From an uncultured Porphyromonas sp. (GTDB lineage: Bacteria; Bacteroidota; Bacteroidia; Bacteroidales; Porphyromonadaceae), in the NCBI GenBank assembly GCA_902465775.1, contig CABQOJ010000011.1, positions 1 to 13,933 on the forward strand: DNA of 13,933 nucleotides, written 5' to 3'. A model generated the notes under the pieces. That model saw only the letters and a program-made list of their open reading frames with translations, made no database searches and was not told the origin of the DNA. The position numbers and the translations under genes were made by a program. The number at the start of each line of letters is the position of its first letter. Within the stretch, counting starts at the first letter, position 1. Shown piece after piece: positions 1 through 8,955 of this stretch.

Positions 1-1898
1 TAAAACTGCTCACTATACGGTGCCACGGTCATATTGCCGTAGCTGTAGATAGCCCCCACGCCGGCTCTCAGGGCTAAGCTCTGGTTGCGATCGATGCCGT
101 AGGTGTAGCGCAGCTCGGCGGTACCCTTGACAAACTGTGCGAAGGGGACGCTGAGGATCTTTTTCGTCTCATGGTAGTTGCGCCCAGCTAGTGCGTAGAT
201 TCCGTTGAGTAGATTGCCCGCCTCAGAGATGCCTAGGTCGATGTGCAGGTGATGGCTACCTAGTCCCGTAAAGATGTTGTCAAAGGTGTACTGGTAGCTC
301 ATTTGCGGGATTAGTTGGCTCCGCAAGCTCAGCCCTAGGATGGGGTTTTCGGTGATAACCTTTTGGAATATTTCGGACTGGCGTGAGAGGCGGTTGTAGT
401 GTATCCGTAGAGGCGTGATCAAGTGCTGATGCTGCTCATTGCGTACGCTGTAGCTGGCGGTCAGTCCTAGAGAGGTGATCTGGAAGTAGCGAGCACGATT
501 GAGCATGGAGGCGGATAGGGTGTAGGTGGTCTGCACGTCGTGTGTGAGGTGCAGATCGTAGAGCCACGGTAGCAGGATGCGTGGAGCCTGTAGGTTGAGG
601 TTGGAACCGACCTCGTAGCTGTTGATGTCGGATATGGATACGTCCTGATTGCTCCGTGTACGATTGGTCTGCCACTCGTAGGAACCGTAGAGATCGAGTG
701 AGAGGCGCTCTCCACCTCCGAAGAGGTTGCGACGTCCGAGTGAGAGGGTGAGTCCTGGGCCGATGAAGTTGTTGGACTTGGTCGTGAAGACGGCAGAGAG
801 CGAGGAGTCCCAAGGTTTGTCTAGCTCGGCTGTGATGTAGAGGTCGAGGAGGTTGTGCAGTGTATCACTAGCGACAAACTGCATATCGACGTAGGAGAAG
901 GCGCCTAACCCTAGCAAGGACTGACGTGTAGACTGCTCGCGTGACTGTGAGTAGAGGTCGCCTGGGCGTAGCTGTATCCTATTGGCAAAGACGGAGGGAC
1001 GTACGCTCGGGTGCTCTCGATAGTGTAGGGTGATGCCCTTGAACTGCATGGTGTCTGTCAGCGAAAGCCGATCGCCCTCAGGGAGTAGGACGTGGACGGA
1101 GTCTATGCGCCATGGCTCAAAGGTGTAGTTCGGGTAGCCACTTTGCTCTCGTACCTGCATATAGACCTTGCCTGGATTGAGTAGCGTGTCTACCTGATAG
1201 ACGATCAGGTCTGGAGCGTAGAAGTAGTAACCACGGTCTCTTAGGTTCGTGACCAGCATGTTGCGGTCTTGGAGGATCTGTGAGAAGTTGAACTGATCCC
1301 CTTTGTGTATCTTCGACAGCTCCGCATGGTTGAGTATTTCGCCACTTCCTAGAAGCCACGGCTCCATATAGCTAATGCTGTCGTAGAGGTAAGGCGCCCC
1401 GAGATCGGCCTTGTAGTAGACACGTGCCTGCAGTGAGTCACTGGAGGAGCGGGCTATACTATCGGTCACGACAGCATCGAAGTAGCCGTGCTCGTGAAGG
1501 ATCAATTTGGACTGCTTGGCACGCACGTCGGGACGTACGTCACTGATGAGCTTGGGCTCCTCGGCAAAGAGCTTGTAAAGGCGCTTGCCGACCCAAGTGC
1601 TGTCGTTGACAAAGCCGTTGTAAAACCAAAGCCCGATGGGGATGCGAAAGCGAGCGCGTGCACTGCCGAAGAAGGCGTCATTGGGTGGCACATTGAGCAC
1701 CTTCTCCATATGAGAGATAGCTCGATCAGCAGCGTCACTGCCGTCGTCTCCCTGGATGCGTGTCTTGCCGATACCTATATATAGTAGCTCACCCTCGGGT
1801 ATGTGTCGCGTCACCGAGCAACTACTCAGAGCCAGCATGGTGCCGAGTAGCAGGAGTAGCGCATGAGCTATGGTGGGTCTGTAGCGATAACGGTTCAT
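1..1898 (-). CDS. tamL: TamL-type Omp85 outer-membrane protein with lipoprotein signal (partial, 3' end off the left edge)
   Basis: About 632 codons are open from the ATG at 1898 to the window edge, with no stop. The N-terminus is a lipoprotein signal: Arg-rich start, a leucine stretch (residues 14-18), then lipobox L-S-S-C with the lipidated Cys at residue 27. Residues 30 to about 350 hold alternating short segments that fit POTRA domains. From about residue 360 the chain becomes amphipathic beta-strand, with the Omp85-like stretch RRNLFGGGE near residue 388. The last residues visible, VAPYSEQF, resemble the point just before the conserved GGxxSIRG barrel motif, so roughly the last 150 residues are missing. 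In Bacteroidota the lipid-anchored TamA relative is called TamL; with TamB it is thought to help insert outer-membrane proteins. The start overlaps the tamB stop as ATGA, implying translational coupling. The family is sure; TamL rather than another Omp85 rests on the lipobox and the tamB neighbour. Confidence 0.9.
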   Translation of the reverse strand, partial: MNRYRYRPTIAHALLLLLGTMLALSSCSVTRHIPEGELLYIGIGKTRIQGDDGSDAADRAISHMEKVLNVPPNDAFFGSARARFRIPIGLWFYNGFVNDSTWVGKRLYKLFAEEPKLISDVRPDVRAKQSKLILHEHGYFDAVVTDSIARSSSDSLQARVYYKADLGAPYLYDSISYMEPWLLGSGEILNHAELSKIHKGDQFNFSQILQDRNMLVTNLRDRGYYFYAPDLIVYQVDTLLNPGKVYMQVREQSGYPNYTFEPWRIDSVHVLLPEGDRLSLTDTMQFKGITLHYREHPSVRPSVFANRIQLRPGDLYSQSREQSTRQSLLGLGAFSYVDMQFVASDTLHNLLDLYITAELDKPWDSSLSAVFTTKSNNFIGPGLTLSLGRRNLFGGGERLSLDLYGSYEWQTNRTRSNQDVSISDINSYEVGSNLNLQAPRILLPWLYDLHLTHDVQTTYTLSASMLNRARYFQITSLGLTASYSVRNEQHQHLITPLRIHYNRLSRQSEIFQKVITENPILGLSLRSQLIPQMSYQYTFDNIFTGLGSHHLHIDLGISEAGNLLNGIYALAGRNYHETKKILSVPFAQFVKGTAELRYTYGIDRNQSLALRAGVGAIYSYGNMTVAPYSEQF

Positions 1899-4800
1899 AG
1901 CTGTGGAGTCTGTGAGGTTGAGGTTACGGTGTCAGGTGCGATAGGTGTAGTGTGTGACAGGCTATCCGTGGCGATGCTGTCAAGAAGCTTACTGGGATCG
2001 GAAGGCTTTTCGGACTTCTTCTTTTGCCACCACATATAGTTGCGCGGATCAAAGAGATCGACGAAGCGACGCGCCTTGAGCTTGACCAGATAGCCGACGC
2101 CTGTCTCGGTCACTACGCCCTCGAGCATATTGTCGTTGTTACGTCTGTGGAAGAGGGTCACGTACTGCCGGCCAGCCTCGTCAAGACGATACTCGAAGGT
2201 GACGTTGTCGATGAAGGTCTGCTCGTAGTTGGTCGGCAGATTGCCCGAAGCGACGCGCCCACCGATGACGAAGCGTATGCGATCGTTGAGGAAGCGACGA
2301 CTGAAGCTGTAAGTATAGTTCGTCTGCTGTAGCTGCGACTGGTTGTATCCGCCCAACTCCATGCCGAGGGAGAGGTTCGTCCCCTGGAGGAGCTTGCCCG
2401 TAAGGTTGTTGAGCTCGCTCATGGCGACGTTGCTGAGTACTTTCTCCATCGACATCTGTCCCATATCGGAGGCGAGGTAGGTGCCCGACACGAGCATGGC
2501 TACGGCCTGCTTGCCGCGCTCCTCTTCGCTCATAGCGGAGAGCTGCGTCTGTGTCTCTAGATCTTCGGGGGCTGCGAGGTCGAAGGCGAGTGACATATCC
2601 TTTAAGTTTTCATCGGCCTTGATGGATACCTCAAAGTCTACCTTATTGGTTGTCTCACCTCTGGTCACGTCGGCGCGAAGCTTTTGCGAAGCAATGAAGT
2701 GTAGGTAAGGATCTAGCGGATCGCCACTCCAGACGAGGTCGCTCTCGGGCTCTATATCGAAGTGGCGTCGCCCTACGACGGGGAAGTCATACTGTACCTC
2801 GCCACCGCTGAAGTCGTACCGCCCGACGAGGCTCATTGTGCCGAGTGGCGGGTACTTCAGACGGAGGTCGCCACCGCCCTGTATGCGTACGTAGTCTTGC
2901 CCTCGTGAGGAGAGGTCTATGCCGATCTGTACTGCGGGCTCGATGTGGAGCGCTACGGATAGATCCATACGACCGAGGGACTGAGAGCGACCCTTCTGGG
3001 GCTCCTCGACAATCGTGCTGTCTGAGAGATTGACAAACTCGACGACGCCCGACATGTTGTCCTGCGCCTTGATGGCTGCTTGCGACATGACGTAGGTCGC
3101 ATTGGTTCCTCCATGTAGCGTGACTGATCCGAGTAGCTGGGGTGCTGTCAGGTAGCCCTGCAGGCGTAGATCGGCAGAGAGGATGGCTCGTCCATAGATC
3201 GACTGCTTGTTGTGGTACTTGCTGTCGATCACCTGTGCATGGTCGGCGTAGAGGCGGAGGTCGCTCTTGAGCGCCTCGGGACCGAAGAGCTTTAGCCAGC
3301 CATCGAGGTAGAGCGAGGTCTCCTTGCCTTGTAGCGTTAACTTGTAGTCCTGGAGGTTTAGTCGGCTCTTCTCGATAGTCAGCGGACGACTGTCGAGGGT
3401 GTACTTATTGCCCGTCAGAGAGAGTGCGACCAATCCATCGGTAATGTGTGGCGCTCCATTGAGAATGGGGCTCTTTGGCGTGCCCGTCACAGCAATCGAG
3501 CCATTGAGTGCACCTTCTAGACTGATCAGATTGCCACCTAAGAACGGGTTAGCCAGACGTAGCGGTAAGGACTCGAATGAAGCCTTCATATCCAGCGCCT
3601 CTTCGCCCTTACGGCTGTGGTAGATACCGTCTACCGTGAGCGCTAGGTTACCATTGCTACTCACCTGTGCGGTGACATATTGCGAAGCATTGTCGCGAGG
3701 CTCGTAGAAGAAAGCGACACTCACGTTGCCCAGATCCCCATCCATGTAAGTCATGTCGTTGACCGAGAGGTCGCCCGTAGCACGGTAGACGTTGTCCACA
3801 CGCTCGATGCGCAGATCCATGAAGGTGCGTCCGCTCATATCGGGGAGGCGTAGGATACGTGCCAGGTCGCTCAGCTCTAGTCGCTGTACGTTGCAGAGCA
3901 AGCTTTGTACATTGCTTGGCTCGTCTAGATCGCTGTGGATAGAGAGCTTGGCGCCTTGCGGATTCGTCAGCTCGAGATTGGCAAAGATCTGGTTGTCCTC
4001 ACGGAAGTAGAAGAGCGCATTGTCCTCATTCGCACGAAGTCGCTCGCCAGCAAGGTAGATATCCTTGTCGGATAGGCTCACGCCAAAGCCCTGCGCATTG
4101 TAATATCCGCTAGCGCCCAAGCTGTAGTACAGCTCGTGGTCGCGTAGCCAGTCGAAGTCTAGGTTGATGGCGACGAGGTCTGTCTGAGCCGATCCGATGA
4201 TCTTGTACGGCGGACGCTTCTCTTGTCGCTCACCCTCGAGGCTGAGGTCTATCTGTAGCAATGGGTGTACGTATCGCTGGGCAAGGTCGTCAGAGCTAAA
4301 CTGATCGGACAGGTCTGACAGAAGCAGCGGTCGCATAGCCTCGGAGGGCAATTGCTGGCTCACGTGGGTCAGATGGTCTAGAAGTATGGGGCGACTTGGG
4401 GAGAGCGTCGTCAGCTGGAGGAGTGCGTTGTCACACTGTATCGTGTCGTACTGTAGCTGGTGTAGCTCGATGCGTCCATTGATCCCTAGATTAGGACTGG
4501 TCAGCAGATCAGCGTCGAGAGACTCTACGGATACGTTGTACTTCTCTAGTAGTGAGCGGAGCGGGTGGTGCGATCCCATGTGCAGTGCTATGTGAGCATT
4601 GGGCAGGACGCTGATGAGGTCGCTGTAGGCGGTCAGACGGGGCTTGTCAAACTGGTATTCTCCCGCCCATTTGGAGACTCCTGAGATAGAGGTCAAGAGA
4701 TGGCTCAGTCCCTCCTGCGTCGTGACGCTCAAGTCTATGTCGCTGGCTCCTAGCTGTGCTATCACTTGCGTCGTATCACTAGCCAGGCGCAGGTTGATCT

Positions 4801-6775
4801 GTTCGTTATCTACTTGATGTGAGCCTACAGCTAGGTGCAGACCAGACAATTGTCCATCCACCATGTGGGTCTCGGCGAAGTCGCTATAGAGATCTGCCGT
4901 AAGCCTCAGGCGCCCCTCCATAATGCTGTCGCTTAGCCCTAAAGCTTGTAGGTCTAGGTGAGAGACGTCTAGGTCTATCTTACCTCCGAAGGAAGGACGC
5001 TTGCCAGCTGTGATGAGCGTTCCCGCAATGTCTCCAGATAACTGTGCCGAGGGGTCGTACGACTGCAGAGAGACAGACACAGAGTCCCCACGTAGGAAGC
5101 CGTCGAGCGAGAGATCGCGGAGTTTATGGTTCTTATAGTTGACTTCGTCTAGGGCTACTGCGACGAGCCCATTCTTGTTCTTGGACTTTAGAGAGAAGCC
5201 TGCGCCGTCAGCCTTGATTGATCCGGAGATTACTCCGATGGAGTCGCGAGGCATAAACTGAGCAACATCAAGGCCGTCGAGATGACCATCAATCTTGTAG
5301 CGCTGCTGGTGCAGGGCGTACATACCGTTGAGAGATAGCGAGCCTCTCGGTGTGCCAAGATGCAGATCCGCTGTGATCTGGTCGCCGTGGAGCGTGCCGT
5401 CTAGGTCAAGGTCCATCTTTGCTGGGAGTGTCACAGATCCTGATGCTTCGTCTATTCCTGCCATGGCTAGGAGTAGCTTAGCCGCGGGGCCTGTCTGTAT
5501 GCTACTTTTCAGGGAGGCTGTGCGCCTGTGCTCGTCAAGGATATGCGAGGCTGTGCCACTGGCCGTGAGTGCGATGAAGCCCTCTTGTTGCAACTCTAGA
5601 TTGTATATCTCCAGGGCACTCAGCGAACCTCGCGAACTCAAGTCTACGGACAGAGGCACATCGGCCAGCTGCTTGTGACCGCCAGGACTATAGAGCATAC
5701 TGTCCAGACTAATGCGTGTGTAGTAGTACAGGTCTTGCGGAGCTAAGGTGCCCTTGAGCTCGGCCGTGACGATAGCCTCCTCATCGTTCGAGAAGAGACT
5801 TAGGGGAAGAATCAGATCCCCCGTCAGCTGGCTCTTAGGCGTGGTGAGCGCGAAGTTGCGCATGTTGACCACTTTGTCCTCAAGCTTGAAGTATCCCTGG
5901 AAGTGCTCCAGCTGAGCTCCACTCTGCTCACGTAGGCTCAACTCGTTAATGTCCATCTGCACCAGCCCCTTACTATTGATGGAGAGCCCATCTATATCGG
6001 CATGCGCATCGTGATAAGACATATGATTGTAGTCCACGTAGGGGAGTCTCACCGTGGCTGTATCTCTCGCATAGCTCGCCCTAGTCAGGTCTACATTGAT
6101 ATGCTCTACGAGTAGGTTAAAGTCTGGGATCTCCACCATCACCTTGTCAACAGCGCCACGATCTATCACCGCATCGGTGTGTACGCCCGAAGGGTAGAGG
6201 TGTATGTAACTAGCAAAGCGCGTGAGATCCACCCGATTGATATTGATGCTCATAGGCGGTCCAGGCTCGCTAGTCTCGGTTGTATCAGTCTGGGTGTAGG
6301 CAAAGAACCCGTCCGCTAGGGAAACCGCAGCGATATCAATATCCATCGAGCTCAAGTCTACCTGCACATGTCCCGCCTCCATATTGCCCAAGCGGGCATC
6401 GATACGACTACGGTTGAGACTATCTAAAGGCATCGCCACGACCGCATCTCGTAGATTCAGTTGGGGAGCCTCTATGCGTTTGTTAAAGAGAGGCATCAGC
6501 GGCAGACTGGTGCGCAGTTCATTGACCCAAATAACCGTGTCCCCCTGCTCCGTGGCGAGCAGTTTGTCGACCCGCACCCGCAGAGGAAAGCTAATGCGCA
6601 TCTCCTCGACCGTAATCTTCCAGCCCGTCTGCTCCTCGATGGTATGGATGATACGCCCTACTGCCCAGCGCTGTACACTAGGTAGGTAGATCGATCCTAT
6701 CAGTAGCAGTAGTACTGTCAGTGGGGTGAGGAGTAGGATCCAAAAGAGTTTACGACGTCTTCGTACGGGGTTCAT
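1895..6775 (-). CDS. tamB: TamB (DUF490) translocation and assembly module, inner-membrane-anchored
   Basis: A 1626-residue protein. Residues 5-9 are basic and residues 10-31 form one hydrophobic anchor (LFWILLLTP...), followed by a very long region of short beta-strand repeats, as in the AsmA-like/TamB superfamily. The DUF490 domain covers roughly residues 1150-1560; it includes GRYDFSGGEVQYDFPVVG near residue 1325 and a NLTGKLL...LGMELGGY segment towards the end. The tail after about 1570 is basic, then rich in Ser, Thr and Pro. TamB proteins span the periplasm as a lipid-lined beta groove and work with an Omp85 partner or in phospholipid transport to the outer membrane. Length is at the upper end of the usual range. 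The ATG at 6775 directly precedes the basic residues and anchor, so the start is safe. The order tamB then tamL is the reverse of E. coli tamA-tamB. Confidence 0.95.
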   Translation of the reverse strand: MNPVRRRRKLFWILLLTPLTVLLLLIGSIYLPSVQRWAVGRIIHTIEEQTGWKITVEEMRISFPLRVRVDKLLATEQGDTVIWVNELRTSLPLMPLFNKRIEAPQLNLRDAVVAMPLDSLNRSRIDARLGNMEAGHVQVDLSSMDIDIAAVSLADGFFAYTQTDTTETSEPGPPMSININRVDLTRFASYIHLYPSGVHTDAVIDRGAVDKVMVEIPDFNLLVEHINVDLTRASYARDTATVRLPYVDYNHMSYHDAHADIDGLSINSKGLVQMDINELSLREQSGAQLEHFQGYFKLEDKVVNMRNFALTTPKSQLTGDLILPLSLFSNDEEAIVTAELKGTLAPQDLYYYTRISLDSMLYSPGGHKQLADVPLSVDLSSRGSLSALEIYNLELQQEGFIALTASGTASHILDEHRRTASLKSSIQTGPAAKLLLAMAGIDEASGSVTLPAKMDLDLDGTLHGDQITADLHLGTPRGSLSLNGMYALHQQRYKIDGHLDGLDVAQFMPRDSIGVISGSIKADGAGFSLKSKNKNGLVAVALDEVNYKNHKLRDLSLDGFLRGDSVSVSLQSYDPSAQLSGDIAGTLITAGKRPSFGGKIDLDVSHLDLQALGLSDSIMEGRLRLTADLYSDFAETHMVDGQLSGLHLAVGSHQVDNEQINLRLASDTTQVIAQLGASDIDLSVTTQEGLSHLLTSISGVSKWAGEYQFDKPRLTAYSDLISVLPNAHIALHMGSHHPLRSLLEKYNVSVESLDADLLTSPNLGINGRIELHQLQYDTIQCDNALLQLTTLSPSRPILLDHLTHVSQQLPSEAMRPLLLSDLSDQFSSDDLAQRYVHPLLQIDLSLEGERQEKRPPYKIIGSAQTDLVAINLDFDWLRDHELYYSLGASGYYNAQGFGVSLSDKDIYLAGERLRANEDNALFYFREDNQIFANLELTNPQGAKLSIHSDLDEPSNVQSLLCNVQRLELSDLARILRLPDMSGRTFMDLRIERVDNVYRATGDLSVNDMTYMDGDLGNVSVAFFYEPRDNASQYVTAQVSSNGNLALTVDGIYHSRKGEEALDMKASFESLPLRLANPFLGGNLISLEGALNGSIAVTGTPKSPILNGAPHITDGLVALSLTGNKYTLDSRPLTIEKSRLNLQDYKLTLQGKETSLYLDGWLKLFGPEALKSDLRLYADHAQVIDSKYHNKQSIYGRAILSADLRLQGYLTAPQLLGSVTLHGGTNATYVMSQAAIKAQDNMSGVVEFVNLSDSTIVEEPQKGRSQSLGRMDLSVALHIEPAVQIGIDLSSRGQDYVRIQGGGDLRLKYPPLGTMSLVGRYDFSGGEVQYDFPVVGRRHFDIEPESDLVWSGDPLDPYLHFIASQKLRADVTRGETTNKVDFEVSIKADENLKDMSLAFDLAAPEDLETQTQLSAMSEEERGKQAVAMLVSGTYLASDMGQMSMEKVLSNVAMSELNNLTGKLLQGTNLSLGMELGGYNQSQLQQTNYTYSFSRRFLNDRIRFVIGGRVASGNLPTNYEQTFIDNVTFEYRLDEAGRQYVTLFHRRNNDNMLEGVVTETGVGYLVKLKARRFVDLFDPRNYMWWQKKKSEKPSDPSKLLDSIATDSLSHTTPIAPDTVTSTSQTPQL

Positions 6776-6868
6776 GGACTAAGTTTGGAGCCATCTGAGT
6801 AAGCCGAAAGGCGCCCTCGGTGTGGGCTTTGAGCGGAGCATCCCTAAGGCGAAACGGCTAAATGCATA

Positions 6869-6876
6869 CAAAGATA
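6869..6876 (-). promoter_or_regulatory. -7 box TATCTTTG upstream of tamB
   Basis: The minus strand reads TATCTTTG, a full match to the Bacteroidota TAnnTTTG -7 element. The preceding bases TTCG also precede the same box in front of the DUF2723 gene. No TTG lies 19-21 bases upstream, so only half of the promoter is visible. Transcription from here would give a leader of about 85 bases before the tamB ATG at 6775. No terminator is seen between the upstream lipoprotein gene and tamB, so read-through could also supply tamB. Confidence 0.55.
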
Positions 6877-6916
6877 CGAATTTAGCGCCAAGATCTCACG
6901 CTTCTTGTCGGCGGAG

Positions 6917-8443
6917 TTACGGCTTCTTCTCCTTTGGCGGTGCGACAGCTTCGTAGGCGCCTACGGTGTAGCCTCCCAGCCTGTTCTTACGTCGTGGCAT
7001 ACCCGTACGATCAAGGGCGCAGGCAGTAGGAGCTAAAGGCGAAAGCTCTTGCAGACCAGCCGTCTCTACGGGGTGAAAGTCAAAGTGGAAGTGATACTTA
7101 GCCTGTCTATTGCTACGATCCTTGTAATCCTTGCCCAGCATCCAGTAACTATCCACAAAGGGGACAGTGGCTCGATGAGAGGTAGGGAAAAGCTCCTCAA
7201 CGAGTCGCTTAGCAGCGATAGAGTCCTGCTCCAGTCGTAGGTAGCAATGCTGCAGATCCAGCTGCGTCTGAGCCGAGGGGTGCCATGCTAGTTCGCCTGA
7301 GCGACGCAGCGTATCGCTCTGTAGAGCAATCGTTTGTCTGCCATCCACGATGCTATTGATCATCTGTAGCTTGCCCTCCTTACCTACATAGAGTACAGGG
7401 CTACGCCTGTGGTCAAATAGGTAGTCGCACACCACCGTCATCTGCTCTGCCTGTACGGTAGCTTTTCGCATGGATAGGCAGGTGCCACCCACATTGCTTA
7501 GTTCGCTGTTTCGTAGCGTGTAGCTACCTCCTGCGAGGGTCAGAGCATCCCCGCCCATATTGGTGATGGTGCTTGACTCTAGGAGCAACCGCTTCGCTAG
7601 AGGATCATTTCCCGGGGCAAAGGTTACCCCCTCCCGTCCATTGCGAATGGTCGTATAGCGTATCTCATTGCCTTGGCTCTCTGCCGTAAACTGGATGTAG
7701 TCCCATTGATTCGGTAGCAAGCGATAGGAGACATCTGTCGTGAGATTGTCTCGCCGGACACCCTCTATGAGGATAGGACTAGCCGCCGAGCCCGCTAGTG
7801 TCAAGGCACCTCGTACGATGATCCGCCCCCCTTGAGGCAGTAACAGGTGCCCCCCTTCGGCGATCGTTAGCCGTGCGCCTGGCTCTATCGTGATGCTGTC
7901 GGTTATTAAGTAAGGTCGCTCGCTACGCCAGAGGGTGTCCTTTGTTATGTGCCAGTTGGCGGGTAGGGTAGAGACGTTTTGCCGATAACCCTCGATGCGC
8001 GTATAGTGCGTGATCCCATTGCAGCGCCACAGGAGCGAATCGGTCACCAGTGTCGGAAGGTCTGAGTCTCCAGCCGTAAAGGTCGCCTCTACAAAGACAA
8101 AGATGCTATCACGCGGTGGCAGCGTCACATCTCGTATCTCCGAGCCACTACGTCCGTCCACGTTGATGCGGTACCCCTTATTGCCACCGCTCAGGAGTGA
8201 CACCTCATCGAGGAGTAGCGGATGGTCGTGCGGGTTGTAGATCATCGCCATGTGGGTCGCCGAGGAGAGCGCGCTGTAGAGCGTGTCCAGTCGTATCGTG
8301 TCAACGGAGAGGTGGGGTTGGCTACCCTCCGAGCGGTCATACTGCCAGGGCGACCGCACGCATGCCACCAGCAAGAGCGCAGCGCAGAGTCCTATGCTGG
8401 TTAGCCGTGACAGAGCTCTGATAGATCTTCTTATTTCGTTCAT
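6917..8443 (-). CDS. Right-handed parallel beta-helix lipoprotein (conserved Bacteroidota family, function unknown)
   Basis: A 508-residue protein from the ATG at 8443. An Arg-rich start and hydrophobic stretch end in lipobox L-V-A-C with lipidated Cys at residue 28. A GTG at 8494 would add 17 residues and push the signal peptide too far in, so 8443 is preferred. Residues 35-148 look like an Ig-like beta domain (IYNPHDHPLLLDEVSL, INVDGRSG, DSIFVFVEATF). Residues 178-385 carry short Val/Ile/Leu strands separated by Gly and Asn turns, typical of a parallel beta-helix. The C-terminus DRTGMPRRKNRLGGYTVGAYE matches the usual end of such proteins. It should sit in the outer membrane; no catalytic residues are recognisable. 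It lies 141 bases upstream of tamB in the same direction, which may mean a shared envelope role, but its function is unknown. Confidence 0.88.
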   Translation of the reverse strand: MNEIRRSIRALSRLTSIGLCAALLLVACVRSPWQYDRSEGSQPHLSVDTIRLDTLYSALSSATHMAMIYNPHDHPLLLDEVSLLSGGNKGYRINVDGRSGSEIRDVTLPPRDSIFVFVEATFTAGDSDLPTLVTDSLLWRCNGITHYTRIEGYRQNVSTLPANWHITKDTLWRSERPYLITDSITIEPGARLTIAEGGHLLLPQGGRIIVRGALTLAGSAASPILIEGVRRDNLTTDVSYRLLPNQWDYIQFTAESQGNEIRYTTIRNGREGVTFAPGNDPLAKRLLLESSTITNMGGDALTLAGGSYTLRNSELSNVGGTCLSMRKATVQAEQMTVVCDYLFDHRRSPVLYVGKEGKLQMINSIVDGRQTIALQSDTLRRSGELAWHPSAQTQLDLQHCYLRLEQDSIAAKRLVEELFPTSHRATVPFVDSYWMLGKDYKDRSNRQAKYHFHFDFHPVETAGLQELSPLAPTACALDRTGMPRRKNRLGGYTVGAYEAVAPPKEKKP

Positions 8444-8524
8444 CGAGTGTTCATCAGGTATGGAAAGTGTGGAGCAAAGCAACCTCCTGGTCACCGATCC
8501 CGTTGCGGGTCATGCTCCTCTTAG

Positions 8525-8554
8525 CAAAAGTACTGAAAATAGCGATTGGCGCAA
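8525..8554 (-). promoter_or_regulatory. Promoter of the beta-helix lipoprotein gene (TTG, 19-base spacer, TACTTTTG)
   Basis: On the minus strand TTG (8554-8552) is followed by a 19-base spacer and TACTTTTG (8532-8525), which fits the Bacteroidota primary sigma factor consensus in both elements and spacing. Expected transcription start is near 8518, giving a leader of about 75 bases before the ATG at 8443. The downstream leader contains an AGGAGG run at about 8488-8483 that is too far from the ATG to act as a ribosome binding site. Confidence 0.7.
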
Positions 8555-8576
8555 CCGCTCACACTCCGCCTCCCTG

Positions 8577-8620
8577 ATAAAAACAAACGAGTGCAATCCA
8601 AACATACTGGACTGCACTCG
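8577..8620 (-). terminator. Rho-independent terminator of the tRNA gene
   Basis: Arms 8588-8599 and 8609-8620 pair over 12 base pairs with one G-U wobble and a 9-base loop. On the minus strand the stem is followed by a T-rich tail (TTTGTTTTTAT, 8587-8577). It begins 28 bases after the encoded CCA of the tRNA, so it most simply ends the single-gene tRNA transcript before the lipoprotein promoter. Confidence 0.85.
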
Positions 8621-8647
8621 CTAAGTGTGGGGATGCAAGGCGCATCG

Positions 8648-8724
8648 TGGTGGTCCCACTTGGGCTTGAACCAAGGACTCCCTGATTATGAGTCAGGTGC
8701 TCTAACCAACTGAGCTATGGGACC
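8648..8724 (-). tRNA. tRNA with anticodon CAT; probably tRNA-Ile2 (lysidine type), otherwise elongator tRNA-Met
   Basis: A 77-base cloverleaf including an encoded CCA end. The acceptor GGTCCCA pairs with TGGGACC; the D arm is GCTC/GAGC; the anticodon stem CCTGA/TCAGG holds the loop CTCATAA, so the anticodon is CAT; the T arm is CTTGG/CCAAG with loop TTCAAGC; the discriminator is A. Initiator tRNA is ruled out because the acceptor starts with a normal G-C pair and the anticodon stem lacks the three G-C pairs. Between Ile2 and elongator Met, the acceptor pairs C4-G69 and C5-G68 match the pattern known for E. coli tRNA-Ile2, which TilS modifies to read AUA. The pair U29-A41 resembles E. coli tRNA-Met, so the identity is not settled. 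Confidence 0.95.
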
Positions 8725-8812
8725 CGAGGAGCGGCCGTGTGGCTTACCTCTAAATGTCTGTTTCGAAGGGCAGGACGCCTACTGAGGGAGCGCCGTTTGC
8801 TCTGTCGTGGTG

Positions 8813-8820
8813 CAAAGGTA
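8813..8820 (-). promoter_or_regulatory. -7 box TACCTTTG for the tRNA gene
   Basis: The minus strand reads TACCTTTG about 90 bases upstream of the mature tRNA 5' end. No other TAnnTTTG lies between it and the tRNA, and nothing else on this strand needs a promoter here. A matching TTG at -33 is not visible. The implied leader of roughly 80 bases would be removed by RNase P. Confidence 0.5.
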
Positions 8821-8891
8821 ATGCTTTTTTCTGATATAAGGCCTCCCTTCCCCCCGACAAAAAACTCGCAGATAGTAGGTATGCGTACCAC

Positions 8892-8923
8892 GTTGCTTAG
8901 GTGGAGCAAATGAGTTACCTTTG
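8892..8923 (+). promoter_or_regulatory. Promoter of the C69 dipeptidase gene (GTTG, 20-base spacer, TACCTTTG)
   Basis: GTTG at 8892-8895 is followed by a 20-base spacer and TACCTTTG at 8916-8923. Both boxes and the spacing fit the Bacteroidota consensus, making this one of the two best promoters in the window. Expected start near 8930 gives a leader of about 25 bases before the ATG at 8956. The rest of 8725-8955 shows only this promoter and the tRNA box on the other strand. Confidence 0.8.
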
Positions 8924-8955
8924 TCCTTAGAGTAATATATCAAGACACAAGTACT

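Noticed and set aside
436..1359. Several minus-strand open frames inside the tamL region
   Set aside because: They lie in other frames of tamL, give low-complexity basic products and have no promoter of their own.
8443..8494. Upstream GTG start for the beta-helix lipoprotein
   Set aside because: It would put 17 extra residues before a complete lipoprotein signal peptide; the ATG at 8443 gives a normal one.
2024..8624. Plus-strand open frames of 60-116 codons opposite tamB and the lipoprotein gene
   Set aside because: They are antisense shadows of well-supported genes, with no family resemblance or start signals.
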